Source: Knoellia sp031844405 (GTDB taxonomy: Bacteria > Actinomycetota > Actinomycetes > Actinomycetales > Dermatophilaceae). From it: a stretch of DNA of 64,000 nt. The notes beneath the pieces were generated by a model that was given only the letters and a program-made list of their open reading frames with translations, made no database searches and was not told where the DNA came from. The position numbers were made by a program, and so were the translations under genes. Location of the stretch: the NCBI GenBank assembly GCA_031844405.1, contig JAUZVC010000001.1:682001-746000 (forward strand). Reading direction: 5' to 3'. Shown here piece by piece: positions 1 through 8,152 of this stretch; the stretch's first letter is position 1; every line of letters begins with the position of its first letter.

Positions 1-671
1 TGGACACCGGACTCGACGCCGGCGTCATCTTCGCCAACGAGCTCAAGCGCCTTGGGATCGCGGTGTCGTCGACCGTGCGCGGCACCCTGCCGTCGGGGAC
101 GTCGACCGTCACCAGCGCGACCTCCTCCTACATCGGCACGCTCACCGCGCAGTTCCTCAACTCCTCGATCAACGACTACGCCGAGAACATCCACCGACAC
201 TCCTCGCGGACGGCGGGCAAGGGCACGACGTGGGCGGCGGCCAACGGCCACGCCCTCGCGGTCCTGCGGGCGCGCGGGGTCAACACGACGGGCATGGCGA
301 TCCACGACGGGTCGGGGCTGTCACGCTCGGACCGCTCGAGCGCGGCCACCATGGCGAGCGTCCTGCTGGCCGCACGGCGTGACCCGGCGGTCAACCAGGT
401 CTTCACGTCGTCGGCGGGCCTGCCGGTCGCCGGTGTCTCCGGCACCCTCAAGTCTCGGTTCGCCGTGTCCGGCACGACCTGCGCGCGCGGTCTCGTCCGC
501 GCCAAGACCGGCTGGCTCAGTGACGTCGTCTCGCTCTCGGGGACCGCCCGCGGCGTCGACGGCCGCGACCGCATCTTCTCGATCATCGAGAACGGCGCCC
601 CCAACCCCACCGAGGCCCGCTACGCGATCGAGCGCTTCGCCGCCGCTGCCACGGGGTGCACATCCGGCTGA
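1..671 (+). CDS. D-alanyl-D-alanine carboxypeptidase (PBP4 / peptidase S13), C-terminal part
   Basis: The gene begins before the window; the reading frame is open from base 3. The visible 222 residues carry two of the three penicillin-binding motifs of the S13 family: an SxN motif in SINDYAENIHR and a KTG box in AKTGWLSDV, followed by a Ser/Gly-rich strand typical of the fold's end. The catalytic SxxK motif must lie upstream, outside the window. Enzymes of this family trim the terminal D-Ala from peptidoglycan stem peptides, and some also act as endopeptidases. The exported signal cannot be checked here. In actinobacteria this gene often lies near tilS and hpt, which cannot be seen. The family assignment is firm; the exact substrate is not. 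Confidence 0.85.
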   Translation, partial: DTGLDAGVIFANELKRLGIAVSSTVRGTLPSGTSTVTSATSSYIGTLTAQFLNSSINDYAENIHRHSSRTAGKGTTWAAANGHALAVLRARGVNTTGMAIHDGSGLSRSDRSSAATMASVLLAARRDPAVNQVFTSSAGLPVAGVSGTLKSRFAVSGTTCARGLVRAKTGWLSDVVSLSGTARGVDGRDRIFSIIENGAPNPTEARYAIERFAAAATGCTSG

Positions 672-795
672 CGCCAACGCCCCACCGCGTTGGTTACTGG
701 GGGTAGATTGGGCCGGTTGCCACACCCGCATAGTTGCCCTGCGCCGACGGTCACCGATGCCCGTCATCTCGCGCCCCTGCCCCCTGGAGGTCCAC

Positions 796-2235
796 GTGAC
801 GACAACGACGTCCACCACCCGAGACGGGGCCATGCGCCTCGTCGCACCCCTCGCGCGCACAGCGCTGGCCCTCGCCGCGTCGATCGGCCTGGCTCTCGCC
901 GCCACGGCACCGGCCCAGGCCCATGGTGACGCGCACAAGGACCGCACCCGCGCCGCCAGCATCACCGCCGCCTCCCTCCCCGCGCTCTCGGCGAAGAACG
1001 CGACCCTCGTGGACTCGGTCCCTGGCAAGGCCGGAATCTCCGGCTGCTTCATGCCCACCGCGCCGATCTTCGTGATGTCGTCGCTCGACTCGATCACGGT
1101 CTTCGACGCCAGCGACCCCCGCCACCCGGTCCAGCTCGGCGTCCTTCCGAACCTCGTCTTCGAGAACGAGGCGATGAACTGCGGTGAGCGCAAGGTCGGC
1201 CAGTCGGTCGAACGGTTCGCGCTCATCGGCGTCGACACCTACGACGTGTCGGCCGACATCGACCACACCTCGGAGGCGGCGGGCGGCAAGCAGCTCATCG
1301 TCGTCGACGTCACCGACCCGAAGGCCCCACGCCTGCGCTCGACGGCACCGGCCACGACCTCGACGCACACGGTCGCCTGCGTCGACGCCAAGGACTGCCG
1401 CTACGCCTACTCCGCCGGTGGACGGACGACCTTCTCGCTCATGGACCTCACCGACCTCGATGCCCCCGTCGAGGTCGACGCCGACCCCCAGGTCGCCGGC
1501 ACCCAGCCGCACGCCACCCCGACAGGTGGTCACAAGTGGAACTTCGACGACGCCGGCTTCGCCACGCACACCGGCTACAACGGGTCGGCCGTCTTCGACG
1601 TCCGCGACCCGCTCCACCCGGCACTGGTGACGACGACGGGAGCAGCCGGTCGGGGTCTCGCCGAGGACGGGACCAAGAACGGCTACAACGACTTCATCCA
1701 CCACAACTCCTCGCGGCCCAACGCCTCGGCCTTCCAGCCGGACGCGGCGCCCTCGTTCGCCAACGGCAACGTCCTGCTCGTGACCGAGGAGGACTACGAG
1801 GACGTGAACTGCTCGACCGCCGGCTCGTTCCAGACGTGGTGGGTCAAGCGGCTGGACGGCACCCCGGACGCCATCGTGCCGCTGGACAAGGTGGAGCTCG
1901 CCGACCTCGGCTCGTTCCCCTCGCCCGTCGGCGCGTTCTGCTCCGCCCACTGGTTCGACTGGCACCCGTCGGGCATCGTCACGGTCGGCTACTACGGGGG
2001 TGGCACCCAGCTCATCGACGCTCGCGACCCGCGCAACCTCACCCCGTGGGGTCACGCGGTGCACGGAGCCTCCGAGGTGTGGGACTCCTACTTCGTGCCC
2101 GTCTACAACAACGCCGACCGCCGCACGGACCGCCGGACCAACATCGCCTGGTCGGTCGACCTCGTCCGTGGGCTCGACGTCTACGAGGTGACCCTCCCGT
2201 CGTCGACGCCGAAGGTCAACGGGCTGGTGCGCTGA
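796..2235 (+). CDS. Secreted LVIVD-repeat protein
   Basis: This 479-residue protein has an export signal: a short polar start, the hydrophobic run LALAASIGLALAA, and a likely cleavage site after APAQA. The mature part has recurring beta-propeller-like units of the LVIVD type, such as ITVFDASDPRHPVQLG, LIVVDVTDPKAPRLRS and AVFDVRDPLHPALV. Proteins with these repeats are generally extracellular or envelope proteins of unknown biochemical role. The GTG start was chosen because GGAGG lies five bases before it; an in-frame ATG at 832 starts closer to the signal peptide and is the alternative. Cysteines are present in the mature domain, compatible with disulphides outside the cell. It stands alone, downstream of the carboxypeptidase. 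No enzymatic motif was recognised. Confidence 0.8.
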   Translation: MTTTTSTTRDGAMRLVAPLARTALALAASIGLALAATAPAQAHGDAHKDRTRAASITAASLPALSAKNATLVDSVPGKAGISGCFMPTAPIFVMSSLDSITVFDASDPRHPVQLGVLPNLVFENEAMNCGERKVGQSVERFALIGVDTYDVSADIDHTSEAAGGKQLIVVDVTDPKAPRLRSTAPATTSTHTVACVDAKDCRYAYSAGGRTTFSLMDLTDLDAPVEVDADPQVAGTQPHATPTGGHKWNFDDAGFATHTGYNGSAVFDVRDPLHPALVTTTGAAGRGLAEDGTKNGYNDFIHHNSSRPNASAFQPDAAPSFANGNVLLVTEEDYEDVNCSTAGSFQTWWVKRLDGTPDAIVPLDKVELADLGSFPSPVGAFCSAHWFDWHPSGIVTVGYYGGGTQLIDARDPRNLTPWGHAVHGASEVWDSYFVPVYNNADRRTDRRTNIAWSVDLVRGLDVYEVTLPSSTPKVNGLVR

Positions 2236-2257
2236 GCCCGCCGGCCCGGGCTCGGGG

Positions 2258-2797
2258 TCAGTGACCCCAGTGGTCCTCGACGGTCGCCTCGAGGATGCCG
2301 TGGCGACGGACCTCGGTGGTGCGCTCGGAGTCGAGCGGGCCGCTGCGGTGCCGCCCGAGCGGAACCGCCGGAGCCGACAGAGCGGTGAGCAGGGCGCGCA
2401 GGGACCGGTCGGGCGAGGTTGCCTCGAGCAGCACTCGCCCGACCGGACCCGGATCGACTCCGAGCGCCAGGGCGAACGCCGTGGCGACCACCTCCGCGTC
2501 AGCGGCCGGCAGCGCGTTGACCTCTCCCGACGTCCATCCCACGCGGGCGGTCCGGCGACCGCCCGCCCAGAGCTGGACGGCTGTCCTCAGGTCACCGACG
2601 ACGACGAGAAGCGCCGGCCCGAAGGCGCTCGCCTCCTCGGCCACCCGCTCCAGCGCGGCCTGGTTGGGCTCCCCGACGTCGGCGAGGCACCACCCGGGTC
2701 GCTCGCTCTCGACGAGGCGAACTCGCGTGCGTGCCCAGAGCACCGGGCGTTGGAGCTCGGCGAGCGGTGCCCGGACGCACAGGACCATCGCGGTCAC
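2258..2797 (-). CDS. Hypothetical protein, second gene of a two-gene unit
   Basis: This 179-residue protein is not recognised. It has no signal peptide or membrane segment and is mixed alpha/beta in composition. It starts with GTG, and that start overlaps the stop codon of the upstream gene by four bases (GTGA), so the two are probably translated together. The segments GPALLVVVGDLRTAVQLWAGGR and WTSGEVNALPAADAEVVATAF look like ordered strands and helices, but I could not match them to a family. High G+C at third codon positions and the coupling to its neighbour argue that it is a real gene. Confidence 0.6.
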   Translation of the reverse strand: MTAMVLCVRAPLAELQRPVLWARTRVRLVESERPGWCLADVGEPNQAALERVAEEASAFGPALLVVVGDLRTAVQLWAGGRRTARVGWTSGEVNALPAADAEVVATAFALALGVDPGPVGRVLLEATSPDRSLRALLTALSAPAVPLGRHRSGPLDSERTTEVRRHGILEATVEDHWGH

Positions 2798-3801
2798 GAC
2801 GACGCGGCCGCCATCGTCACGATGTGGGAGCGGTGGGTGAGGAACTCCTCGCGCGCGTCACCCCAGTAGCGCCATGGGTAGGCCGTGGCGTGCGGACCCA
2901 CCGCCCGCAGCTGCTCGTAGGCCTCGCGTGGGCGCTCGAGGTGGAAGAGGACTCGCGCCAGCGTGTTGCGGGTCCGTGCGGTGAGGTGGTGCCCGGCGTC
3001 CGGGTTGGCGTCGAGCCAGCCCTGCGCGCGGGCGATGGCCTCCTCGACGCGGTCCGGGTCCGACGTCAGCGCCGACGGCTCGGCGGCCATGTGCTCGAGG
3101 ACGGCGTCGAGGAGCAGCGACTGGACCCGGGCCTCGCGCGGCGCCGCGTCGACGCTCGCCTGCGCGAAGTCGAACATCTCGTCGTGCGACCCGAACCACT
3201 TCGCGCACACGAACTGCATCGCCTCCCAGCGCGCGCCGTAGTGGTGTGGGTCGGCCCCGTCGAGCTCCCGCAGGCACTCGTCGAAGACCGCCCGGTCGTG
3301 CTCGGTGCCGCGGCAGTGGCGCAGCGCGACCGCCCACGGCACCGGGTCGCCCGGAGAGCCCGCCACGGCCTGGCGGATGCGCTCGGTCGCCTCCTCGAGG
3401 GTGCGGCCGAAGGCCTCGAACTGCTCCCGGCTCACCTGGCTCGCGTCGTCGTTCGACCGCTGCTCCCAGGCCAGCTCGACCAGGCGGCGCGCGTCGACGA
3501 CGGCGAGGTCGGGGTTCTCCGGGTCGGACGCCGCCCACGACTCCAGCCAGTCGGGTGACCTCAGCGCGAGCCGGGCGAGGCTGTGCACGTCGCTGTCGCG
3601 GTCCTCCCAGGCACGAGCCTCCCGGCCGCGGGCGAGGACCTCGGCCGCGGCCTCGAAGTGCCCGTCGAGCGCCGCGTCGACCGCCGGACGTGCTGCGTCC
3701 GAAGGTGCGTCGAGCACCACCGCGTCGTCCGGGACGAGCCCCGAGGCGAACTCGTCGCCGTGGTCGAGGTAGGCCTTCGCGGCCTTGATCTTCTTGAACA
3801 T
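2794..3801 (-). CDS. Hypothetical helical-repeat protein (TPR-like)
   Basis: This 335-residue, soluble, acidic protein is rich in Ala, Glu and Arg and appears almost entirely helical. Segments such as EEAIARAQGWLDANPDAG and LFHLERPREAYEQLRAVG resemble tetratricopeptide helices, so a scaffold or protein-protein interaction role is possible. The family is not recognised. The start is supported by GGAGGGG eight bases upstream. It is the first gene of a two-gene unit with the following hypothetical gene and is divergent from hutH; the shared 150-bp gap contains two inverted repeats. No catalytic motif was seen. Confidence 0.65.
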   Translation of the reverse strand: MFKKIKAAKAYLDHGDEFASGLVPDDAVVLDAPSDAARPAVDAALDGHFEAAAEVLARGREARAWEDRDSDVHSLARLALRSPDWLESWAASDPENPDLAVVDARRLVELAWEQRSNDDASQVSREQFEAFGRTLEEATERIRQAVAGSPGDPVPWAVALRHCRGTEHDRAVFDECLRELDGADPHHYGARWEAMQFVCAKWFGSHDEMFDFAQASVDAAPREARVQSLLLDAVLEHMAAEPSALTSDPDRVEEAIARAQGWLDANPDAGHHLTARTRNTLARVLFHLERPREAYEQLRAVGPHATAYPWRYWGDAREEFLTHRSHIVTMAAASS

Positions 3802-3880
3802 CGCGCCCCTCCGTCGTCGGTGTCTCGAACGCTAGACCCGCGGAGCCGCGGGGAGGCCGCGCAGCAGTGACCATCCGTAT

Positions 3881-3898
3881 CGTCTCGCATCCGAGACG
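3881..3898. promoter_or_regulatory. Inverted repeat between divergent genes, candidate hut operator
   Basis: CGTCTCG and CGAGACG form perfect seven-base arms around the four-base loop CATC. The dyad lies about 54 bp before the hutH start and 80 bp before the divergent hypothetical gene. Its position suits an operator for a regulator of histidine catabolism, but no hut regulator gene is in the window, so the binding protein is unknown. Confidence 0.4.
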
Positions 3899-3934
3899 GT
3901 ATGCCGGGTGCGCGCCTGTCGCGGACGGCATACC
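3898..3934. repeat. Head-to-head pair of the CGGCATAC octamer forming a dyad
   Basis: GGTATGCCG and CGGCATACC face each other across 19 bases, giving nine-base perfect arms directly upstream of hutH. Each arm is one copy of the octamer repeated throughout the window. The pair could form a hairpin in a transcript or a two-site target for a DNA-binding protein. Confidence 0.6.
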
Positions 3935-3951
3935 TGCGGTGTGCTTGGCAC

Positions 3952-5517
3952 ATGACGAACGCGCAGCACTCGCAGGCCCCCGTCGTCGTCGGCGGCGCGC
4001 GGCTCACCATCGACGAGGTCGTGCGGGTCGCCCGGCACGGCGCCCCGGTCGAGCTGAGCCCCACGGCACTGGACTTGGTGCGCGCGACCCGCGCGACGAT
4101 CGAGGGGCTGGCCGAGGACACGGTGGCGCACTACGGCGTCTCGACCGGCTTCGGGGCGCTCGCGACCCGCCACATCCCCGTCGAGCTGCGCGCCCAGCTC
4201 CAGCGCTCGCTCGTGCGCTCGCACGCTGCCGGCGCTGGGCCCGAGGTCGAGCGCGAGGTCGTGCGCGCCCTCATGCTGCTGCGCATCAACACGCTCGCGA
4301 CGGGCCGGACCGGTGTGCGTGCCGAGACGCTCGAGACCTACCTCGCGATCCTCAACGCCGGCATCACCCCGGTCGTCCACGAGTACGGCTCTCTCGGGTG
4401 CTCCGGCGACCTCGCCCCGCTGTCGCACTGCGCGCTCGCGCTCATGGGGGAGGGGCCCGTCCGTGACCGAGACGGCGAGGTTCTGGACGCCGCAGAGGCG
4501 CTCGCGACGGCCGGGATCGAGCCGGTCGAGCTCGCCGAGAAGGAGGGCCTCGCCCTCATCAACGGCACCGACGGCATGCTCGGGATGCTCTGCCTCGCCA
4601 TCGCCGACCTGCGCCGGCTCGTGACGACGGCCGACATCGCGGCGGCCATGTCGGTCGAGGGCCTGCTCGGCACCGACGACGTCTTCGCCGCCGACCTGCA
4701 CGCCCTGCGGCCGCAGCCGGGGCAGGCGCGGTCGGCCGAGAACATGCGGAAGGTGCTGGCGGACAGCCCGATCCGCGAGTCGCACCGGGATCCCGAGGCG
4801 TGCACGCGCGTCCAGGACGCCTACTCGCTGCGGTGCGCGCCGCAGGTAGCCGGCGGCGCCCGGGACACCATCGACCATGCCTCCCGGGTCGCCGAGTGGG
4901 AGCTCGCGTCGGCGATCGACAACCCGGTCGTCACGCTCGACGGGCGCGTCGAGTCCAACGGCAACTTCCACGGGGCGCCGGTGGCCTACGTCCTCGACTT
5001 CCTCGCGATCGTCGCGGCCGACCTCGCCTCGATCTCCGAGCGCCGCACCGACCGCTTCCTCGACAAGGCCCGCAGCAACGGCCTGCCGCCCTTCCTCGCC
5101 GACGACCCGGGGGTGGACTCCGGCCTCATGATCGCGCAGTACACCCAGGCGGCGATGGTCTCGGAGATGAAGCGGCTCGCCGTCCCCGCGTCGGTCGACT
5201 CCATCCCGAGCAGCGCCATGCAGGAGGACCACGTCTCGATGGGATGGTCCGCCGCCCGCAAGCTCCGCCGCTCGGTGGACGCGCTGACCCGGGTCCTCGC
5301 CATCGAGCTCGTCGCGGCCGCGCGCGGGATCCAGCTGCGGGCGCCGCTCACCCCGTCCCCGGCGACAGCCGCCGTCATCCGGGCCATGGACGACGTGACG
5401 CGGACCGCGCCCGGTCCCGACCGCTTCCTCGCCCCCGACCTCCACGCGGCCTACCTCACCGTGCTGGACGGCTCGGTGGTCGGCGCCGCCGAGAGCGTCA
5501 CCGGCCGACTCAGCTGA
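3952..5517 (+). CDS. hutH: Histidine ammonia-lyase
   Basis: HutH removes ammonia from L-histidine to give urocanate, the first step of histidine degradation in the cytoplasm. The 521-residue product has the usual length and the family landmarks: STGFGALA near the N terminus and GCSGDLAPLSH, the segment that forms the MIO electrophile. The tripeptide here is Cys-Ser-Gly rather than the textbook Ala-Ser-Gly; the serine and glycine needed for cyclisation are kept. Later motifs include NGNFHG and EDHVSMG. The start at 3952 gives a normal N terminus; an in-frame ATG at 3901 lies inside the upstream inverted repeat and is less likely. No clear Shine-Dalgarno sequence precedes 3952. hutU follows after 37 bp. 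Confidence 0.95.
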   Translation: MTNAQHSQAPVVVGGARLTIDEVVRVARHGAPVELSPTALDLVRATRATIEGLAEDTVAHYGVSTGFGALATRHIPVELRAQLQRSLVRSHAAGAGPEVEREVVRALMLLRINTLATGRTGVRAETLETYLAILNAGITPVVHEYGSLGCSGDLAPLSHCALALMGEGPVRDRDGEVLDAAEALATAGIEPVELAEKEGLALINGTDGMLGMLCLAIADLRRLVTTADIAAAMSVEGLLGTDDVFAADLHALRPQPGQARSAENMRKVLADSPIRESHRDPEACTRVQDAYSLRCAPQVAGGARDTIDHASRVAEWELASAIDNPVVTLDGRVESNGNFHGAPVAYVLDFLAIVAADLASISERRTDRFLDKARSNGLPPFLADDPGVDSGLMIAQYTQAAMVSEMKRLAVPASVDSIPSSAMQEDHVSMGWSAARKLRRSVDALTRVLAIELVAAARGIQLRAPLTPSPATAAVIRAMDDVTRTAPGPDRFLAPDLHAAYLTVLDGSVVGAAESVTGRLS

Positions 5518-5554
5518 CTTAACGGCATACCGAATCGCAGTCAAGGAGAACGTC

Positions 5555-7213
5555 ATGGAAGGTGCTCGTCCCGTCCGCGCCCCGCGCGGCACGTCGCTGA
5601 CCTCGACCACCCACTGGGGTGCCGAGGCGCCGCTACGGATGCTCATGAACAACCTCGACCCCGAGGTCGCCGAGCGTCCCGACGACCTCGTCGTCTACGG
5701 CGGCACCGGCCGCGCGGCACGCGACTGGCGCTCGTTCGACGCGATGGTGCGCACGCTCGGCACGCTCAAGCAGGACGAGACGATGCTCGTGCAGTCGGGC
5801 CGGCCGGTCGGTGTCATGCAGACCCACGAGTGGGCGCCGCGCGTCCTCATCGCCAACTCCAACCTCGTCGGTGACTGGGCGACGTGGCCCGAGTTCCGCC
5901 GGCTCGAGCACCTCGGGCTGACGATGTACGGGCAGATGACCGCCGGGTCGTGGATCTACATCGGCACGCAGGGGATCGTCCAGGGCACCTACGAGACGTT
6001 CGCGGCGGTCGCCGAGAAGCGCTTCGGCGGGACGCTCGCCGGCACCCTCACGCTCACTGGTGGCTGCGGGGGCATGGGCGGGGCGCAGCCGCTCGCGGTC
6101 ACCCTCAACGGCGGTGCCTGCCTCATCGTCGACGTCGACGAGTCGCGGCTGCGACGCCGGGTCGAGCACCGCTACCTCGACGAGGTCGCGTCCTCGCTCG
6201 ACGAGGCCGTCGAGCTCGCGCTGCGCGCCAAGGACGAGAGGCGCGGCTGGTCGGTGGGGGTCGTCGGCAACGCGGCGGAGGTCTTCCCCGAGCTGCTGCG
6301 CCGTGGTGTGCCGATCGACATCGTCACCGACCAGACGTCGGCGCACGACCCGCTGTCCTACCTGCCCGAGGGCGTCTCGCTCGAGGAGTGGCACGAGCTC
6401 GCCGACAAGAAGCCCGAGGAGTTCACCGACCGCGCCCGGGCCTCCATGGCCAAGCAGGTGCAGGCCATGGTCGAGTTCCAGGACGGGGGCGCCGAGGTCT
6501 TCGACTACGGCAACTCGATCCGTGACGAGGCCCGGCAGGGCGGCTACGACCGGGCGTTCGAGTTCCCCGGGTTCGTCCCGGCCTACATCCGCCCGCTCTT
6601 CTGCGAGGGCAAGGGCCCGTTCCGCTGGGCGGCGCTCTCGGGCGACCCCAGGGACATCGCGGCGACCGACCGCGCCGTGCTCGACCTCTTCCCCGACAAC
6701 GAGCGGCTGCACACGTGGATCAAGGGGGCGCAGGAGCGGATCGCGTTCCAGGGACTGCCTGCTCGCATCTGCTGGCTGGGTCAGGGTGAGCGCGACAAGG
6801 CGGGCCTCGCCTTCAACGAGCTCGTCCGCACCGGCGAGGTGAGCGCACCGCTCGTCATCGGCCGCGACCACCTCGACACCGGCTCGGTGGCCTCGCCCTA
6901 CCGCGAGACCGAGGCGATGGCCGACGGGTCCGACGCCATCGCCGACTGGCCGCTGCTCAACGCGCTCGTCAACACCTCCTCCGGCGCCTCGTGGGTCTCG
7001 ATCCACCACGGGGGCGGCGTCGGCATGGGCCGCTCGATCCACGCCGGTCAGGTCTCGCTCGCCGACGGCACCGACCTGGCCGCGCAGAAGCTCGCGCGCG
7101 TCCTCACCAACGACCCGGCGATGGGCGTCATCCGCCACGTCGACGCGGGCTACGACATCGCCGAGCGGACCGCCGCCGAGCAGGGCGTGCGCATCCCGAT
7201 GCGCGAGGGCTGA
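5555..7213 (+). CDS. hutU: Urocanate hydratase
   Basis: HutU adds water to urocanate to form imidazolonepropionate, using tightly bound NAD+. The 552-residue length is normal for the family. Recognisable segments are LVVYGGTGRAARDW near residue 40, the glycine-rich TLTGGCGGMGGAQP that belongs to NAD binding, FEFPGFVPAYIRPLFCEGKG with the family's active-site Cys, and WVSIHHGGGVGMGRS near the end. AAGGAG lies six bases before the ATG. It follows hutH closely and is very likely co-transcribed; a copy of the CGGCATAC octamer sits in the short gap. A strong hairpin closes the unit. Confidence 0.96.
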   Translation: MEGARPVRAPRGTSLTSTTHWGAEAPLRMLMNNLDPEVAERPDDLVVYGGTGRAARDWRSFDAMVRTLGTLKQDETMLVQSGRPVGVMQTHEWAPRVLIANSNLVGDWATWPEFRRLEHLGLTMYGQMTAGSWIYIGTQGIVQGTYETFAAVAEKRFGGTLAGTLTLTGGCGGMGGAQPLAVTLNGGACLIVDVDESRLRRRVEHRYLDEVASSLDEAVELALRAKDERRGWSVGVVGNAAEVFPELLRRGVPIDIVTDQTSAHDPLSYLPEGVSLEEWHELADKKPEEFTDRARASMAKQVQAMVEFQDGGAEVFDYGNSIRDEARQGGYDRAFEFPGFVPAYIRPLFCEGKGPFRWAALSGDPRDIAATDRAVLDLFPDNERLHTWIKGAQERIAFQGLPARICWLGQGERDKAGLAFNELVRTGEVSAPLVIGRDHLDTGSVASPYRETEAMADGSDAIADWPLLNALVNTSSGASWVSIHHGGGVGMGRSIHAGQVSLADGTDLAAQKLARVLTNDPAMGVIRHVDAGYDIAERTAAEQGVRIPMREG

Positions 7214-7241
7214 GCCGCTGGCCCCAGCTTTTGCTCCCCAT

Positions 7242-7298
7242 GAGGGAACGTTGAGGGTCCGGACGGAACATTTCCGTCCGGGCCCTCAACCTTCCCTC
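7242..7298. terminator. Long-stem bidirectional terminator after hutU
   Basis: The core arm at 7250-7268 pairs with 7272-7290 around a three-base loop, with one G-U pair. A further seven bases on each side (7242-7248 with 7292-7298) pair after a single C-C mismatch, giving about 26 base pairs. There is no run of T on either side. It lies between convergent genes and can serve both. Confidence 0.75.
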
Positions 7299-7315
7299 CG
7301 TATGCCGGGTGGGCG

Positions 7316-7987
7316 TCAGCCGTCGAGGACCGGCCACCGCTCCCACTGGGCGGAGAGCTGGCCGGCCCGCACGTCCGGCTCGGCCGACGCCGGGACCTCG
7401 CGCTCCTGCCAGGTGAGGCCCCAGTCGGTGCTGATGTGGAGCTGGGCGGCCAGCCGTCCGGCCGCGTCGACACCGACGGAGTAGATCGCGATCGCGCCGT
7501 CGAGGCCGTCGGCGACGACCCCGGTGGCGGCGGGCCCTGAGCCGTCGATCCGGTGCCGGTGCTTGCGGCCCCCGGGCTCGAACCAGACCGCGTCGAGCCG
7601 CACGACGTTGCACTCGGCGACCGCCGCCACGCCCCAGAGGCCCCTGCTCCCCAGCCGACCCCACCGCGTCGACTCCACGACGTCGTCGGGGTGCACGGGC
7701 CCGGTCGAGACGGCGGCCAGGCCGGCCGGCCGGGGGGTCGACAGGCCAGACTCGGGCCAGCACTTTGGTGCCGTCGGGCCGACCGCTGCGGAGCTATCCG
7801 GCGCCGTCGCGGCCCCACGGTCGTCCGGGAGGCGCCCGGGCGTGCCGTCGGGAGCGGTGACGGACCACCCGAGGGCGAGGACCACGGCGACGACGGCGGC
7901 CCATCCCGCCCTCGCGGTGGCGCGCGGGTTCGACCCGTCGAGCCAGCCGGCGACCCGGTCCACCACCGGGTTCGGGGTTCCTCTCAT
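7316..7987 (-). CDS. Membrane-anchored protein with an Asp-box (BNR) motif
   Basis: The 223-residue product has one N-terminal membrane segment (WAAVVAVVLALGWSV, near residue 30) after a short cytoplasmic stretch, followed by a Pro/Asp-rich linker and a domain that should lie outside the membrane. STDWGLTW matches the Asp-box signature S-x-D-x-G-x-T-W found in beta-propeller blades of sialidases and photosystem-assembly-like proteins. Only one such box is seen, far too few for a full propeller, so this may be a single-domain relative. Function unknown. The start is supported by GGAG eight bases upstream. It converges on hutU and shares the long hairpin as terminator. Confidence 0.6.
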   Translation of the reverse strand: MRGTPNPVVDRVAGWLDGSNPRATARAGWAAVVAVVLALGWSVTAPDGTPGRLPDDRGAATAPDSSAAVGPTAPKCWPESGLSTPRPAGLAAVSTGPVHPDDVVESTRWGRLGSRGLWGVAAVAECNVVRLDAVWFEPGGRKHRHRIDGSGPAATGVVADGLDGAIAIYSVGVDAAGRLAAQLHISTDWGLTWQEREVPASAEPDVRAGQLSAQWERWPVLDG

Positions 7988-8116
7988 CGCTGCTCCGTCG
8001 CTGCGGTGTCGTGCACGTGCGTCCTCACGACGCTACGCCTCGCGGCGCGCGGAGGGGAGCGCGGGTCCCACGCTCTGCGTGGGCCGGCATACGGGCCGTC
8101 CTGGTTCGCGAAAACC

Positions 8117-8146
8117 TTGTGCGGCCACCCGGCGCGGGAGCACAGT
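8117..8146 (+). promoter_or_regulatory. Candidate promoter of the EF-G2 gene
   Basis: TTGTGC and CACAGT are separated by 18 bases. The second hexamer ends six bases before the ATG at 8153, the spacing expected for a leaderless transcript. The -10 element differs from TANNNT at its first base, so this is a moderate call. Confidence 0.4.
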
Positions 8147-8152
8147 GAGGAC

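Noticed and set aside
52..795. A long open frame upstream of and continuous with the LVIVD-protein gene
   Set aside because: Its product is Arg/Pro/Ser-rich, lies out of frame over the carboxypeptidase gene, and a good ribosome-binding site and signal peptide place the real start at 796.
751..2064. A 437-codon frame opposite the LVIVD gene
   Set aside because: Arg/Gly/Val-rich composition and no start signal; a mirror frame of a real gene.
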